Below, in pieces: positions 42,522-52,720 of a stretch of DNA of 64,000 nt. A model generated the notes under the pieces. The model saw nothing but the letters and a program-made list of their open reading frames with translations, ran no database searches and was not told the origin of the DNA. Origin of the DNA: Gammaproteobacteria bacterium. Its GTDB lineage: Bacteria; Pseudomonadota; Gammaproteobacteria; Pseudomonadales; Halieaceae. The stretch covers positions 1 to 64,000 of the forward strand of contig JAHEKX010000009.1 in assembly GCA_024644535.1 (NCBI GenBank), written 5' to 3'. How positions within the stretch are numbered: position 1 is the stretch's first letter; each line of letters begins with the position of its first letter. A program made the translations under genes and the position numbers.

Positions 42522-43302
42522 CGCTCAAAGTTATCCATTGTTCTAAGCTAATCGTTTCGGCGCGCGCCCCGGGATCTATTCCAAACCGCTCGAGCTGTGC
42601 GTCGGATACCATGCCTTTTAAGTTATTTCTTAATGTTTTGCGGCGCTGCGAAAAAGCCTGCTTTACCAGTGCCTGCAAACGACCAAGTTGTTGCATGTCC
42701 ACCTTGCTCGTATCTTTCGGCGTTAGTTTTACCACAGCCGACTGTACTTTGGGAGCCGGGTCAAAGGCTTCGGGTGGGACATCGATAATGCGTTCAACCC
42801 TGCACAGGTATTGTGCTGCGATACCTAGCCGCCCCCATGCTTTACTGTGAGGCTGTGCTGTCAGGCGATCGACCACTTCCGATTGCAGCATAAAGTGCAT
42901 GTCCTCAATAATGTCGGTGTACTCAAACAGTTTCAATATGAGTGGTGTTGATATGTTGTAAGGTAAGTTGCCCACCACCCGCAAGGGCCTGTCTTGGTAA
43001 AGCTCGCGATAGTCTGTTTTCAGTGCATCTTGGTTGTGTAAGTAAAAGCCCTTGTGAATGGAGAAGCTAGCCAACAACAGAGTCAATAAATCGCGGTCGA
43101 GTTCGATGGCATCCAGTCGCCGGCAGTAGGGCACCAGCTCCGCGGTTAATGCCCCCTGGCCCGGGCCAATCTCGACGATATGGTCGTCTTGCGATGGAGA
43201 GATGGCAGATACTATCGAGGTAATCACATGGGTATCGTGCAAAAAATTTTGGCCGAAGCGCTTGCGCGCCTTATGTTTGTAGAGACCTGAGGCTTGATTC
43301 AT
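42502..43302 (-). CDS. ksgA: 16S rRNA dimethyladenosine transferase
   Basis: A 266-residue SAM-dependent methyltransferase (RsmA). Motifs: RKRFGQNFLHDTHV, IVEIGPGQGALTAEL and VVGNLPYNISTPLILKL with the catalytic NLPY, and the C-terminal helical domain with FSQRRKTLRNNLKG. It dimethylates two adjacent adenines in helix 45 of 16S rRNA as a late 30S assembly check. It overlaps pdxA by four bases and apaG by 20. Confidence 0.97.
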   Translation of the reverse strand: MNQASGLYKHKARKRFGQNFLHDTHVITSIVSAISPSQDDHIVEIGPGQGALTAELVPYCRRLDAIELDRDLLTLLLASFSIHKGFYLHNQDALKTDYRELYQDRPLRVVGNLPYNISTPLILKLFEYTDIIEDMHFMLQSEVVDRLTAQPHSKAWGRLGIAAQYLCRVERIIDVPPEAFDPAPKVQSAVVKLTPKDTSKVDMQQLGRLQALVKQAFSQRRKTLRNNLKGMVSDAQLERFGIDPGARAETISLEQWITLSDGIEQL

Positions 43303-44267
43303 GATTTTAAACTCGCCAATGTCGCAGCCAGTTCAAAAGCCGCTGAAAAACTGCCGGTCTTGGCGCGTCCCGTGCCGGCCAAATCAAGGGCCGTGCCGTG
43401 GTCGACCGAGGTTCTAACAAACGGTAGGCCCAAAGTGACATTTACTGCCTCTCCAAAGCCTGCGTATTTAAGCACGGGTAGCCCTTGGTCATGATATTGC
43501 GCTATCACCGCATCTACTTGATCTAGGATCAAAGGTTGGAAGGCGGTGTCGGCTGGTAGTGGGCCCAACAGATCAAAGCCTCGAGTCCTCAGTTGCTCTA
43601 GGCAGGGCGAGATGACCTCGATTTCCTCGCGACCAAGATGCCCGCCTTCGCCGGCGTGAGGGTTTAATCCCAACACCGCAAATTTTGGGTTCGCAATGCC
43701 AAAATGCCGCTGTAAATCGGTTTGCGTGATCTTAAGTGTTTCTGTAATTGCCTCGGTGGTAATGGCGCGTGGCACTGCACTTAGTGGCAAGTGAGTGGTA
43801 ACCAATGCCACACGCAAAGAGCCCGCTACTAGCATCATGACGACTTTGCGAACGTTGGCAATGTCGGCAAAAAATTCGGTGTGTCCACTAAAGGTTATGC
43901 CGGCATCGTTAATGACCGATTTTTGTACGGGTGCCGTGACAATGGCATCGAACTCACCCTGTAATGCACCGTACGCTGCTCGTTCTAGGCTGTGCAAGAC
44001 CGACGTCGCATTGGCGGCGTTCAAGGCCCCTGGCGTGACGGGCTCTGCGGTTGGGCAGTCGATAACTTCGACAATAGTCCGGTCGTTAGTTGGTTCGCCG
44101 TACGGTACTAGGCGAATGGGCAAACCCAGCTGTTTAGCCCTGGCCTCGAGCGTTATCGCACTGCCGATAACGATACGACGGTGCGCGCTAGCGTTCTGCA
44201 AGGCACAGACGACGATATCCGGGCCGATACCCGACGGTTCGCCCAGTGTAATCGCAATAGTAGCCAC
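43299..44267 (-). CDS. pdxA: 4-hydroxythreonine-4-phosphate dehydrogenase
   Basis: A 322-residue enzyme of pyridoxal-phosphate synthesis. Blocks: ITLGEPSGIGPDIVV at the N-terminus, GHTEFFADI and LNPHAGEGGHLGREE with the metal-binding histidines, and AQYHDQGLPVLKYAGFGEAV. It oxidises 4-phosphohydroxythreonine with NAD. The start is GTG 44267, two bases after the surA stop, with no good ribosome site of its own, which suggests coupling to surA translation. Confidence 0.95.
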   Translation of the reverse strand: MATIAITLGEPSGIGPDIVVCALQNASAHRRIVIGSAITLEARAKQLGLPIRLVPYGEPTNDRTIVEVIDCPTAEPVTPGALNAANATSVLHSLERAAYGALQGEFDAIVTAPVQKSVINDAGITFSGHTEFFADIANVRKVVMMLVAGSLRVALVTTHLPLSAVPRAITTEAITETLKITQTDLQRHFGIANPKFAVLGLNPHAGEGGHLGREEIEVISPCLEQLRTRGFDLLGPLPADTAFQPLILDQVDAVIAQYHDQGLPVLKYAGFGEAVNVTLGLPFVRTSVDHGTALDLAGTGRAKTGSFSAAFELAATLASLKS

Positions 44268-44269
44268 GA

Positions 44270-45535
44270 CTATTTTATATCAACAAAGGCTTCGTCGCGG
44301 ATCTGTTGCAACCAAGCTTCCAGTTCTTCCTGGTACTTTTGGTTGTGCAGATAATCTTGTGCTTGGTTGCGATTCACGATTTGAGTCACGTCTTGGTCGC
44401 GACGGTCCAGTACTTGCAGAATGTGCCAGCCGAATTGTGATTGGAATGGCTCGGTAATGGCATCAAGCTCTGCAGTGGCCATTTGCTCTTCAAAAACGGG
44501 TACCATTTGACCCGGGCTAGCCCAGCCAAGATCGCCACCTTCTTGCGCAGAACCGATGTCCTCTGAATACTCGCGCGCCAAATCAGCAAAGTCTTCACCA
44601 CTCAGGGCGCGCTGACGTAACTCTGCCGCCAGCTCTTGTGCTTGCTCGTCGGTCAGAATTTCGCTGGGCTTGATTAGAATGTGACGCACTAGAGTTTGCG
44701 GAATAATTTGGGTGCCGCCGCGCTTTTCCAGTAGATAAATAAAGTGAAACGAACGGCCGTTCTCAATGGGCCCCGAAAACGAGCCTTGCTCCATGGTTGG
44801 TGCTATGGGTGCAAATAATGAGGGCAAGTCAGATTCAGGCCGAATGCCTAAATCACCCCCCTTAAATTGGTAGGGGTCAGTCGACGCGCCGATGACTTCG
44901 TTAAATTCTTCGCCAGTATTAATTCGCTCGGCTAGGGCGTTAACATAGGTGCGCGCGGCATCTAAATCTTCGTCGTCGCTAACATCAAGGCGTGCGTGAA
45001 TTAAGCGATAGGCCGGTTGAATTAGTTCCTGGCCTTCTTCTGTTTCTATAAAAGCATTGATTTCCGCGGCAGTGATATCAATTCGCTGATTAACGTTGCC
45101 ACCCTGTACGCGCTGGATGATCATTTCGCGCTCGATGTTGGCCAACAGCTCGCCATAGGAGCCGCCAGATTGTTCCAGCTGCTCTACGAACTGCTGAGGC
45201 GTTAAACCGTTCTGGCTGGCTAATCGGCCTACGGCTGTGGCCAACTGCTGATCTTCGATTCGAATGCCATACCGAACGCCTTTTTGCAGTTGGATGCTTT
45301 CAAGAATCAGTCGGTCAAGTGTCTCTCGAACAAGCGCATCCTCAGGCGGTGCTTCAAGGCCACGCGAGGCGATATTATTCTTTACAACGACTAGGCGTTC
45401 TTGCAGTTCACTTTCCATAATGACGTCGTCGTCGACTACGGCAATGACTTTGTCTAGGATCTCAACAGCAGCTTGGGCGCCACTAATTGCGCAGCCTAGT
45501 GCCAAACCTGCCGCTAATTTAACGAGTTGCTTCAT
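44270..45535 (-). CDS. surA: Periplasmic peptidyl-prolyl isomerase/chaperone SurA
   Basis: A 421-residue protein with a signal peptide ending about ISGAQA, an N-terminal chaperone domain (LDKVIAVVDDDVIMESELQE) and two parvulin repeats; the second has VRHILIKPSEILTDEQAQEL, GGDLGWASPGQMVPVFEEQM and FQSQFGWHILQVLDRR. It escorts outer-membrane beta-barrel proteins such as LptD through the periplasm. It follows lptD with a 17-base overlap, matching their functional link. Confidence 0.96.
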   Translation of the reverse strand: MKQLVKLAAGLALGCAISGAQAAVEILDKVIAVVDDDVIMESELQERLVVVKNNIASRGLEAPPEDALVRETLDRLILESIQLQKGVRYGIRIEDQQLATAVGRLASQNGLTPQQFVEQLEQSGGSYGELLANIEREMIIQRVQGGNVNQRIDITAAEINAFIETEEGQELIQPAYRLIHARLDVSDDEDLDAARTYVNALAERINTGEEFNEVIGASTDPYQFKGGDLGIRPESDLPSLFAPIAPTMEQGSFSGPIENGRSFHFIYLLEKRGGTQIIPQTLVRHILIKPSEILTDEQAQELAAELRQRALSGEDFADLAREYSEDIGSAQEGGDLGWASPGQMVPVFEEQMATAELDAITEPFQSQFGWHILQVLDRRDQDVTQIVNRNQAQDYLHNQKYQEELEAWLQQIRDEAFVDIK

Positions 45536-48011
45536 GGAAACCTCTAATCAATTGGTTGAGGGTCGAATCGATGGCTTGGCCAAAACCACCTAAGCCTTTT
45601 AGTACGACCTCGATTTGTACTTGTTGTTCCTCGCGCCAGTCTATCTCAGTTTGGTAGTACAGGCCGTCTGGTACGTCTTGGTACTGGCTGTGAACAATCC
45701 GTACACGCCAACAGCAACTGTCATACTCTAAACCGAGTAGCGTTTCGAGATTGGCATTGTGCCGTGTGTCGACATTGCCCGCAAACAAAACTCGCCATTC
45801 TGGGCTTAAACGGTAAGCGCCGGACACATGCCATTGTTCGCGAGGTGCAATTAGGGTATCGACTTTCGAGTAACCGACAGAGAATAGGGTGTCTGCGCTT
45901 GGTTTCCAGCTAATTTCGGCAAACTGGTTCAGTGCGGTGCCTGATTGGGCATCGGCAATCAGGTCCACGGACGCGCTGAAGCCCGAGTTCCACCGGGCCT
46001 CGGTATTAAAGCCAACCAACTCATCATAGCGATACGTGGTATGCGTATTAAACAGGGCTGCCGGTGGTGTGTCTAAGAAAGACAAATACGCCAGCCGTGA
46101 GTCTATAACCACACTGTCGGTGATATGGTTTATTTCAATTGCTGCTGTCACTCGGTTTTCTTCAAGTAGGCGATCGTGGCCGATGATTAAGCTGGGCTTA
46201 AACCAAGCATCGCTATGCGCCGAGCGTACACGGGTGTCAAACAGCGGTGTGCTTAACGAGTCGTCGCTTTGGTTATTCACGTAGTAAATTGTTGGGTTCA
46301 GGGTTGTCCGCGAGTTCGATGTGCGGCGGTCGAAGTAAAGCCCTGCGTCTAGAATAAATCGATCGGCAGAGGCCGTGGATGTGTCCTCAATACCTGGAAG
46401 CGTGTTGTCGAGTTTGTAGCTGAGATCTTGAAAAGTGGCTTGGGCTTGGGCGTATGCACCTGTACCCTGCCAGTTAAGTGCTAGGCCTGCATTCGTATAG
46501 GTTCGCTCACCTTGTATGGCCTGGTCGTTGCTATGGCTAAAGTCGGTCCACTGTACGTTCAGTATGGGCTCAATGAGTCTATTTTGGCTGCGATAGCTGA
46601 CTTCAAGTTGAGGAAGGCTTGCGTAGGTATCGTTTAAATCAAGCGCGGTTGATTGCAGTTTGCGCGCACTGAGTTGGGCTTCGAGATATTGGGCTTGGTA
46701 GCGCAGATAGCCTTCTTGGCTGAGCTGATCTTGGTAGCGGCTGTTAACGCGACCACTGTCGAGATCACGCAGGTAGTTGGGGTCGCTGATACGCGCAATC
46801 TGAACTTCCGACGACCAGTTGTCGTTGTATTGCGCCTTTTGCGTCAAGTTAATGTGCCAGCGGTTCTCGCCCACTGCACCACCGGCAAAGCCCAGATCAT
46901 CGTTATCGATATAGCCCAGTTCAAGTTCGACTTGCCCGGTGGAATTACCCAAGTAACGCCCAGCCAGTGTTTGGTGAAAACCACGGTCTTGCATAAACAT
47001 TGGGGTGTATAGCAGGTCGTAATTCGGCGCCAGGTTTGCGTACAAGGGTACAGCGATCGTTGCGCCATTTTCGGAATCGTTGCTGATGCTGGGCCACAGC
47101 ACTCCAGATTTGCGTTTATCGCCCACCGGAAAGCTCATATTAGGTAAAGAAAGTACGGTTGTGCCTTTGACTTTTAATTTGGCACCCTCTGCGCGACCAA
47201 TACCCGCTTCTGCGTCTAGTTCGAGCTTGTCTGCATGCAGCTCCCAGCTAGGGGCGTCAGGTGCACAATAGCTAACGGCGCTATCGGTCAGCACCAAGCT
47301 TTGTGTACCTGTTTGCTCGAGCTTTTCTGCTCTGCCGTGCAAAAAGTCATTGTGAAGCACAAACTCTGCTTGGCTTAAGTTGGCGGTTTGGTCAGCTCGT
47401 GAAATCACGGCAGCTTGGCTTTGCAACAACACTCCAGGTTCGCGAATTAGTACGTGGCCCTGTAGCTCAAGCGATTCGCTCTCGGTCGTGATGATGACTT
47501 GATCGGCTTGAATTCGTCGCGCACCTTGAGTGAGCAGAACATCCCCGGATAGCACCGAGCCTGTCGCGGTTGTTTCTGAGTTTTCGGCGCTGGCATTAAT
47601 GTTATTGCTAGAGGTTTCGCTAGCGTCGAAATCGGGTTCGAAGTAGCGACCGCCGCAGCGGATACAGTCTTCGTTTTGTTGCGCAGCGGGGATACTTGCC
47701 AGCAGTTGCCAGTCTAAATGTTGAGTCACTGGTATTTGCTGCGATCCGCGGCGCTCTGCCTTTGAGTTGTTCCGCTTGCCCTTGGCTGGCTTTGAGCTAA
47801 TGGCACCTTGCACGAGTGTTGCATTAGGCGCTGCGCCGCAGTCCCACCCAGTTCCGCCGGTATTCGCCTCGCAGCGGTACAAAGAGGGCGCAGAATTTTT
47901 GTTGGGAAGTGCATCGGCTTGGCTGCCACTGGCATAGAGTGCCAGCGCTGGCGCCAAAGCCATCCACAAAGCGTGAATTTTGTTTCTTCTGTTCGGAGTC
48001 GGAAGCGCCAT
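45519..48011 (-). CDS. lptD: LPS-assembly outer-membrane protein LptD
   Basis: ATG 48011 gives 830 residues and a signal peptide with an RRNK n-region; in-frame starts at 48047 and 48143 exist, and none has a good ribosome site, so the exact start is uncertain. The periplasmic OstA-like domain (QGARRIQADQVIITTESESL) is preceded by two Cys-containing segments (DCIRCGGRYFEPDF), and the long barrel ends with the paired cysteines of YDSCCWRVRI, matching the inter-domain disulfides of LptD. It inserts LPS into the outer leaflet with LptE. Divergent from amgK. Confidence 0.94.
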   Translation of the reverse strand: MALPTPNRRNKIHALWMALAPALALYASGSQADALPNKNSAPSLYRCEANTGGTGWDCGAAPNATLVQGAISSKPAKGKRNNSKAERRGSQQIPVTQHLDWQLLASIPAAQQNEDCIRCGGRYFEPDFDASETSSNNINASAENSETTATGSVLSGDVLLTQGARRIQADQVIITTESESLELQGHVLIREPGVLLQSQAAVISRADQTANLSQAEFVLHNDFLHGRAEKLEQTGTQSLVLTDSAVSYCAPDAPSWELHADKLELDAEAGIGRAEGAKLKVKGTTVLSLPNMSFPVGDKRKSGVLWPSISNDSENGATIAVPLYANLAPNYDLLYTPMFMQDRGFHQTLAGRYLGNSTGQVELELGYIDNDDLGFAGGAVGENRWHINLTQKAQYNDNWSSEVQIARISDPNYLRDLDSGRVNSRYQDQLSQEGYLRYQAQYLEAQLSARKLQSTALDLNDTYASLPQLEVSYRSQNRLIEPILNVQWTDFSHSNDQAIQGERTYTNAGLALNWQGTGAYAQAQATFQDLSYKLDNTLPGIEDTSTASADRFILDAGLYFDRRTSNSRTTLNPTIYYVNNQSDDSLSTPLFDTRVRSAHSDAWFKPSLIIGHDRLLEENRVTAAIEINHITDSVVIDSRLAYLSFLDTPPAALFNTHTTYRYDELVGFNTEARWNSGFSASVDLIADAQSGTALNQFAEISWKPSADTLFSVGYSKVDTLIAPREQWHVSGAYRLSPEWRVLFAGNVDTRHNANLETLLGLEYDSCCWRVRIVHSQYQDVPDGLYYQTEIDWREEQQVQIEVVLKGLGGFGQAIDSTLNQLIRGFHEATR

Positions 48012-48095
48012 GGTTACCAGTGGGTCTGTTAATGCTAAAGTGCGCATGATAAAACATGCGGCTAGGCTTGTCCGACTTAAATTTAGTGAGAATCT

Positions 48096-49121
48096 GTGCG
48101 GAAACCAAATCCTGAAGCGCAATTGGCGTGGATAACAACTCAACTGGGGCTAAATGCTCCCGAACTGCAACTTGACGCCTTGGACGGTGACGCCAGTTTG
48201 CGGCGATATTATCGAGTGCACCAGAGCGGCCATTCGGTCATTTTTGCTGACGCGAGCGCCGAGCCCGAGGTGACCCAAACTTTTATCCATTGTGCTTCGA
48301 TTTTTGCGGATGCAGGAGCCAGAGTGCCGCAACTGTTAGCTTGGGATAACGCCTTAGGTTATTCGTTACAAGAGGATGTAGGGGATCGTCAGCTGCTCCC
48401 GCTGTTGAGCCAAGGAAGTGTTAATGGGTATTATGAACAAGCCATGCATATGTTGTCGCGAGTGGCGCGAGCGGATGTCCGTGCCATAAGCTTGCCAGCT
48501 TATGATGCCAAGCGTTTACAGTCTGAGCTTGATGTGTGTAATGAGTGGTTTGTGCAGGGGCTTCTTGGAATGTCGCTTTCGCAGGAATTTAATCAAGCGA
48601 AGCATGCTTTAGATAAGACCTTGGTTGCCTCTGCGGTGGCTCAAGCCCAAGTGTTAGTGCATCGAGACTTTCACTCTCGCAACTTGATGGTAACGAATAC
48701 CGAATTAGTCGCTATCGATTTTCAGGATGCCGTTATTGGCCCGGTGACATACGACTTGGTGTCCCTGCTAAAAGATTGCTATTGCGCTTGGTCTCGGCCC
48801 CAGGTACAGGCGTGGGTTGGGGCTTACTACGAAGCCTTAGATGAACACTTAACGCCTGCTACATATAAGGAGTTTTTGCGCGATTTCGATTTAATGGGCT
48901 TGCAGCGGCACATTAAAGTTTTGGGTGTTTTTGCGCGCTTGTATTTGCGCGACGGCAAGCCGGGTTATTTGCCAGATCTTCCCAGGGTCATTGCCTACGT
49001 AGAGGAGGCTTTGGCGCTTTATTGCGAATCTGAACCCAGCGTTGCCGGGTTTCGTGGACTGTGGGCCGAACAGATTCGCCCTGTCTTTGAGCAGTGTGAC
49101 TGGTACAAAGCATGCGAGTAA
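48096..49121 (+). CDS. amgK: N-acetylmuramate/N-acetylglucosamine anomeric kinase
   Basis: A 341-residue aminoglycoside-phosphotransferase-fold kinase. Key blocks: DGDASLRRYYRVH, the catalytic loop VLVHRDFHSRNLMV and metal motif IDFQDAVIGPVTYDLVSLL. Its pairing with MurU and its position divergent from lptD match Pseudomonas amgK-murU, which return MurNAc to UDP-MurNAc without passing through MurA. The start is GTG 48096. It overlaps murU by ten bases. Pathway function is inferred from this conserved neighbourhood. Confidence 0.9.
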   Translation: MRKPNPEAQLAWITTQLGLNAPELQLDALDGDASLRRYYRVHQSGHSVIFADASAEPEVTQTFIHCASIFADAGARVPQLLAWDNALGYSLQEDVGDRQLLPLLSQGSVNGYYEQAMHMLSRVARADVRAISLPAYDAKRLQSELDVCNEWFVQGLLGMSLSQEFNQAKHALDKTLVASAVAQAQVLVHRDFHSRNLMVTNTELVAIDFQDAVIGPVTYDLVSLLKDCYCAWSRPQVQAWVGAYYEALDEHLTPATYKEFLRDFDLMGLQRHIKVLGVFARLYLRDGKPGYLPDLPRVIAYVEEALALYCESEPSVAGFRGLWAEQIRPVFEQCDWYKACE

Positions 49122-49792
49122 TGTTGCTGGCCGCCGGTCGTGGCGAGCGTATGGGTGTTCTGACCGAGACCTGCCCAAAACCTCTGTTACCCGTAAACGG
49201 CGCGCCGCTGATCGAACACCAATTGCGCAAGCTGCAGAATATAGGTTTTCGGGAAGTCGTGATCAACACCTCATATTTGGGCGAGCAGATTCAAGCCTTC
49301 TGTGGTTCGGGTGCTCAGTTTGGCGTGGATATTGCCTACTCGCACGAGCCCGAACGTTTGGAGACCGCAGGCGGCATCGTCAAAGCCTTGCCCTTACTGG
49401 GCGATAAGCCCTTTTGGGTGGTTAACGCCGACGTGTGGTGTGATTATCAGCCTTTTCCCTGGGTACGTTTGCCGCGGGGTGCAATGGCCTCGTTAATTAT
49501 GGTTGATAATCCCGAACACAACCCCTTGGGCGACTTTGGCTTTCGGCCTAATGGCACCCTTGCGCTGCGTGACGCGGTTCAAACTCAAGCGTTCACCTAC
49601 TCTGGGATGGGTGTGTATCACCCCGATCTATTCAAAGGCCATATGCCCGAGCCACTCCCGCTCCGACCTGTTTTAGAGCAAGGCATTGCCAGCGGCGTAA
49701 TTTTTGGCGAGCGTTTTAGAGGTTCTTGGCTGGACGTGGGAACTCCCGATCGTTTAGCGGAGTTAGAGAAAAGGTTCGCGGCGGCCCGCTAA
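49112..49792 (+). CDS. murU: MurNAc-1-phosphate uridylyltransferase
   Basis: A 226-residue nucleotidyltransferase with the signature [20 protein letters not shown] at the start, [15 protein letters not shown], and [10 protein letters not shown] for metal/nucleotide binding. It uses UTP to activate MurNAc-1-phosphate in the cell-wall recycling route that bypasses MurA (and so the fosfomycin target) in Pseudomonas. It is translationally coupled to amgK, which supports MurU over generic sugar-1-phosphate transferases. Confidence 0.9.
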   Translation: MRVMLLAAGRGERMGVLTETCPKPLLPVNGAPLIEHQLRKLQNIGFREVVINTSYLGEQIQAFCGSGAQFGVDIAYSHEPERLETAGGIVKALPLLGDKPFWVVNADVWCDYQPFPWVRLPRGAMASLIMVDNPEHNPLGDFGFRPNGTLALRDAVQTQAFTYSGMGVYHPDLFKGHMPEPLPLRPVLEQGIASGVIFGERFRGSWLDVGTPDRLAELEKRFAAAR

Positions 49793-49832
49793 AACGTTAA
49801 ACTATACGTTTTGCGATATAGAGAAACTTGCC

Positions 49833-50501
49833 GTGACGGATTATTTGATTGCCCCTTCGATTTTATCGGCCGATTTTGCTCGCTTGGGCGAGGAGGTTGA
49901 TGCCGTGCTGGCCGCTGGTGCCGATGTGGTGCATTTTGACGTAATGGACAACCACTACGTGCCCAACTTAACGATTGGGCCGATGGTGTGTAAAGCGCTG
50001 CGTAACTATGGTGTTACGGCGCCCATTGATGTGCATTTGATGGTGTCGCCAGTGGATGCATTGGTTGCTCAATTTGCTGAAGCAGGTGCCAGCTATATTA
50101 CTTTTCACCCCGACGCATCGACGCATGTCGATCGGTCTTTAAGCGCTATCCGGGCGGCGGGTTGCAAAGCCGGTTTGGTATTAAACCCGCATGTTAGCCC
50201 CGATTGCCTAAAATACGTGATGGACAAGCTTGACGTGGTGCTGCTGATGTCGGTAAACCCAGGCTTTGGCGGTCAAAAATTTATTCCAGCGACCTTGGAT
50301 AAATGTGCCGAAGTGCGTCGCTTGATTGATGAATCAGGCTACGATATCCGGCTGGAGATTGACGGTGGCGTGACGGCGGACAACATCGCAGATATAGCGC
50401 GTTCTGGCGCAGATATGTTTGTGGCGGGTTCGGCAATTTTTAACAAACCCGACTACGCCCAAGCGATTGCAGCAATGCGAGCCGAGTTAGCGAGCGTTTA
50501 A
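49833..50501 (+). CDS. rpe: Ribulose-phosphate 3-epimerase
   Basis: A 222-residue TIM-barrel enzyme. Blocks: [35 protein letters not shown] (metal His and Asp), [26 protein letters not shown] and [20 protein letters not shown]. It interconverts ribulose-5-phosphate and xylulose-5-phosphate in the pentose phosphate pathway. The start is GTG 49833. It is followed after five bases by trpE; in many proteobacteria rpe, gph and trpE are linked, and here gph is absent between them. Confidence 0.96.
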   Translation: MTDYLIAPSILSADFARLGEEVDAVLAAGADVVHFDVMDNHYVPNLTIGPMVCKALRNYGVTAPIDVHLMVSPVDALVAQFAEAGASYITFHPDASTHVDRSLSAIRAAGCKAGLVLNPHVSPDCLKYVMDKLDVVLLMSVNPGFGGQKFIPATLDKCAEVRRLIDESGYDIRLEIDGGVTADNIADIARSGADMFVAGSAIFNKPDYAQAIAAMRAELASV

Positions 50502-50506
50502 TTCTT

Positions 50507-51997
50507 ATGTTAAAACCGATTCCCCAAGCAGAATTCGAACGGCTTAAAGCTATGGGCTTCAAGCGTATTCCGGTAGCAGCCACTTTTTTGGCAGACATGG
50601 AAACGCCTTTAACAGCCTACCTAAAATTGGCGCAGGGTGCGTATTCCTACTTGTTTGAATCGGTTCAAGGTGGCGAAAAATGGGGTCGATATTCGATTAT
50701 TGGCTTACCCTGCGCGCACCGGTTGGTAGCGCGTGGTCAGTCGATGCAAGAAGTTCGCGGCGACCATCTGTTGCGCGAATGGGAATCCCAAGATCCCTTG
50801 GCCGAAGTTGATGCGTTTCGAGAGCAATTCACATCAGCACCAATCGAGGGTTTGCCCGTATTCCACGGCGGTTTGGTAGGTTATTTTGGGTACGATACCG
50901 TGCGGTTTGTCGAGCAGCGCTTGGCGGCCTCGGTGCCGAACGACGACATTCACAATCCTGATATTTTGTTGATGGTGTCAGAGGAAGTCTTGGTCTTTGA
51001 CAATTTGGCCGGTACGTTGACCTTAATTGTCAACGTCGATGTCGATCAAGAAAATGCCTACGAATCGGCTATTCAGCGTTTGCGTGCGCTTGAAGCCGCA
51101 CTGCCGCAGCCGCTAGAGCCGCTTCCGCCAATTCGTTTGGAACCCGAGAATGCCGACGTAATTGAGCAGTGTGCGGAGTTTAGTTTTAGCCAAGATCGGT
51201 TTGAGGCCGCTGTTGATCGCGTTAAAGAATACGTGTTGGCGGGCGATGTGATGCAAGTGGTGCCCTCACAGCGAATGAGCCTGCCCTTTTCCGAGCCGCC
51301 CATTAATTTATATCGTGCGCTGCGGAATCTAAACCCCTCGCCTTATATGTATTATCTGGATCTGGGAGATTTCTACATTGTGGGTTCGTCACCTGAGATT
51401 TTGGCACGGGTACAAGACCAAGAGGTTACCGTAAAACCGATGGCAGGAACCCGTCGTCGAGGCAGAACCGAGGCCGAAGACTTGGCCATGGAGCAAGAGC
51501 TTAAAAACGATCCGAAAGAAATTGCCGAGCACTTAATGTTGATTGATTTGGGTCGCAACGATGTGGGTCGTATTGCTGAGACTGGCTCAGTCGTGTTGCA
51601 AGACAACATGATTATCGAACGCTATAGCCACGTGATGCATATTATTTCGAGTGTCACAGGGCGGTTAAAGTCGGGCTTAAGTCCCATGGACGTTCTGCGC
51701 TCCACGCTGCCTGCAGGCACTTTATCGGGTGCGCCAAAGGTTCGTGCAATGGAGATTATTGATGAACTCGAGCCCGTTAAACGCGGCGTATACGGCGGTG
51801 CAGTGGGCTACATTTCGTGGTCGGGTGATATGGATACCGCCATCGCCATTCGTACCGCAGTCATTAAAAACCAGACTCTGTATATTCAGGCCGGCGCAGG
51901 TATTGTGGCCGATTCTGTTCCTGCATTGGAATGGAAAGAGACTCTGAACAAGGCCCGTGCGATGTTACGTGCTGCAGCGATGGTTAAGGTAACGTAG
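50507..51997 (+). CDS. trpE: Anthranilate synthase component I
   Basis: A 496-residue chorismate-utilising enzyme. The N-terminal region has [20 protein letters not shown], including the Glu-Ser pair associated with tryptophan feedback. The catalytic half has [33 protein letters not shown], and [19 protein letters not shown]. With TrpG it makes anthranilate from chorismate and glutamine. It is separated from trpG by a 132-base gap, as opposed to a direct E-G junction. Confidence 0.97.
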   Translation: MLKPIPQAEFERLKAMGFKRIPVAATFLADMETPLTAYLKLAQGAYSYLFESVQGGEKWGRYSIIGLPCAHRLVARGQSMQEVRGDHLLREWESQDPLAEVDAFREQFTSAPIEGLPVFHGGLVGYFGYDTVRFVEQRLAASVPNDDIHNPDILLMVSEEVLVFDNLAGTLTLIVNVDVDQENAYESAIQRLRALEAALPQPLEPLPPIRLEPENADVIEQCAEFSFSQDRFEAAVDRVKEYVLAGDVMQVVPSQRMSLPFSEPPINLYRALRNLNPSPYMYYLDLGDFYIVGSSPEILARVQDQEVTVKPMAGTRRRGRTEAEDLAMEQELKNDPKEIAEHLMLIDLGRNDVGRIAETGSVVLQDNMIIERYSHVMHIISSVTGRLKSGLSPMDVLRSTLPAGTLSGAPKVRAMEIIDELEPVKRGVYGGAVGYISWSGDMDTAIAIRTAVIKNQTLYIQAGAGIVADSVPALEWKETLNKARAMLRAAAMVKVT

Positions 51998-52129
51998 TTG
52001 GGATAAGCGTGCTGTCTTCGTGGGTTTAAACAGTTAAAGTGCTATTATTGGACCGCTGTCAGATACGTGCACTGGGCAATAGCGCTAACGTTTTGGCGAA
52101 TTTGAGTATCGGTAAGGAACCCGTTTTAA

Positions 52130-52720
52130 ATGCTTTTAATGATCGATAATTACGACTCCTTCACCTTTAACGTGGTGCAGTATCTCGCCGAGCTTGGCGC
52201 AGACGTACACGTCGTTCGAAATGACGAAATCAGTGTCGCAGACATTGAGGAGCTGAAGCCGGAGCGCATTGTCATTTCGCCCGGCCCTTGCACACCAAAT
52301 GAGGCCGGAATTTCGCTGGACGTCATCCGTACTTACGCGGGACGCCTACCGATTTTGGGGATATGTTTAGGGCACCAAAGCATTGGTCAAGCGTTTGGTG
52401 GAAAAGTCGTTCGGGCTCGCGCAGTAATGCATGGCAAGACCTCGCCAATTTGCCACACCAATAAAGGTGTCTTTAAAGATATACCCTCGCCTTATACCGC
52501 AACGCGTTATCACAGCTTAGTCGTCGAAAAAGGCTCGTTGCCCGACAGCTTGGAAATTACCGCCTGGACCCAAACGCCCGAGGGTCATGTCGACGAAATT
52601 ATGGGGCTGCGGCACAAAGTCTACGATATCCAGGGCGTTCAATTTCACCCCGAATCGATCTTAACCGAGCACGGTCACGCCTTGCTCAACAACTTTCTGC
52701 TAGGGAAGGACGCTCCATGA
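52130..52720 (+). CDS. trpG: Anthranilate synthase component II (glutamine amidotransferase)
   Basis: A 196-residue class I glutamine amidotransferase: [19 protein letters not shown], the nucleophile Cys in [17 protein letters not shown], and the catalytic His/Glu in [10 protein letters not shown]. It supplies ammonia to TrpE and in some bacteria also to PabB. An AAGGAA element lies about 11 bases upstream of ATG 52130, a little far. It overlaps trpD by four bases. The upstream gap contains no leader peptide rich in Trp codons. Confidence 0.96.
   Translation: MLLMIDNYDSFTFNVVQYLAELGADVHVVRNDEISVADIEELKPERIVISPGPCTPNEAGISLDVIRTYAGRLPILGICLGHQSIGQAFGGKVVRARAVMHGKTSPICHTNKGVFKDIPSPYTATRYHSLVVEKGSLPDSLEITAWTQTPEGHVDEIMGLRHKVYDIQGVQFHPESILTEHGHALLNNFLLGKDAP

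Noticed and set aside
46653-47012. Plus-strand 119-codon open frame within lptD
   Set aside because: Antisense shadow of the lptD barrel region, with no ribosome site or recognisable domain.
51998-52129. Tryptophan attenuator between trpE and trpG
   Set aside because: The 132-base gap has no leader frame rich in Trp codons and no terminator/antiterminator pair.
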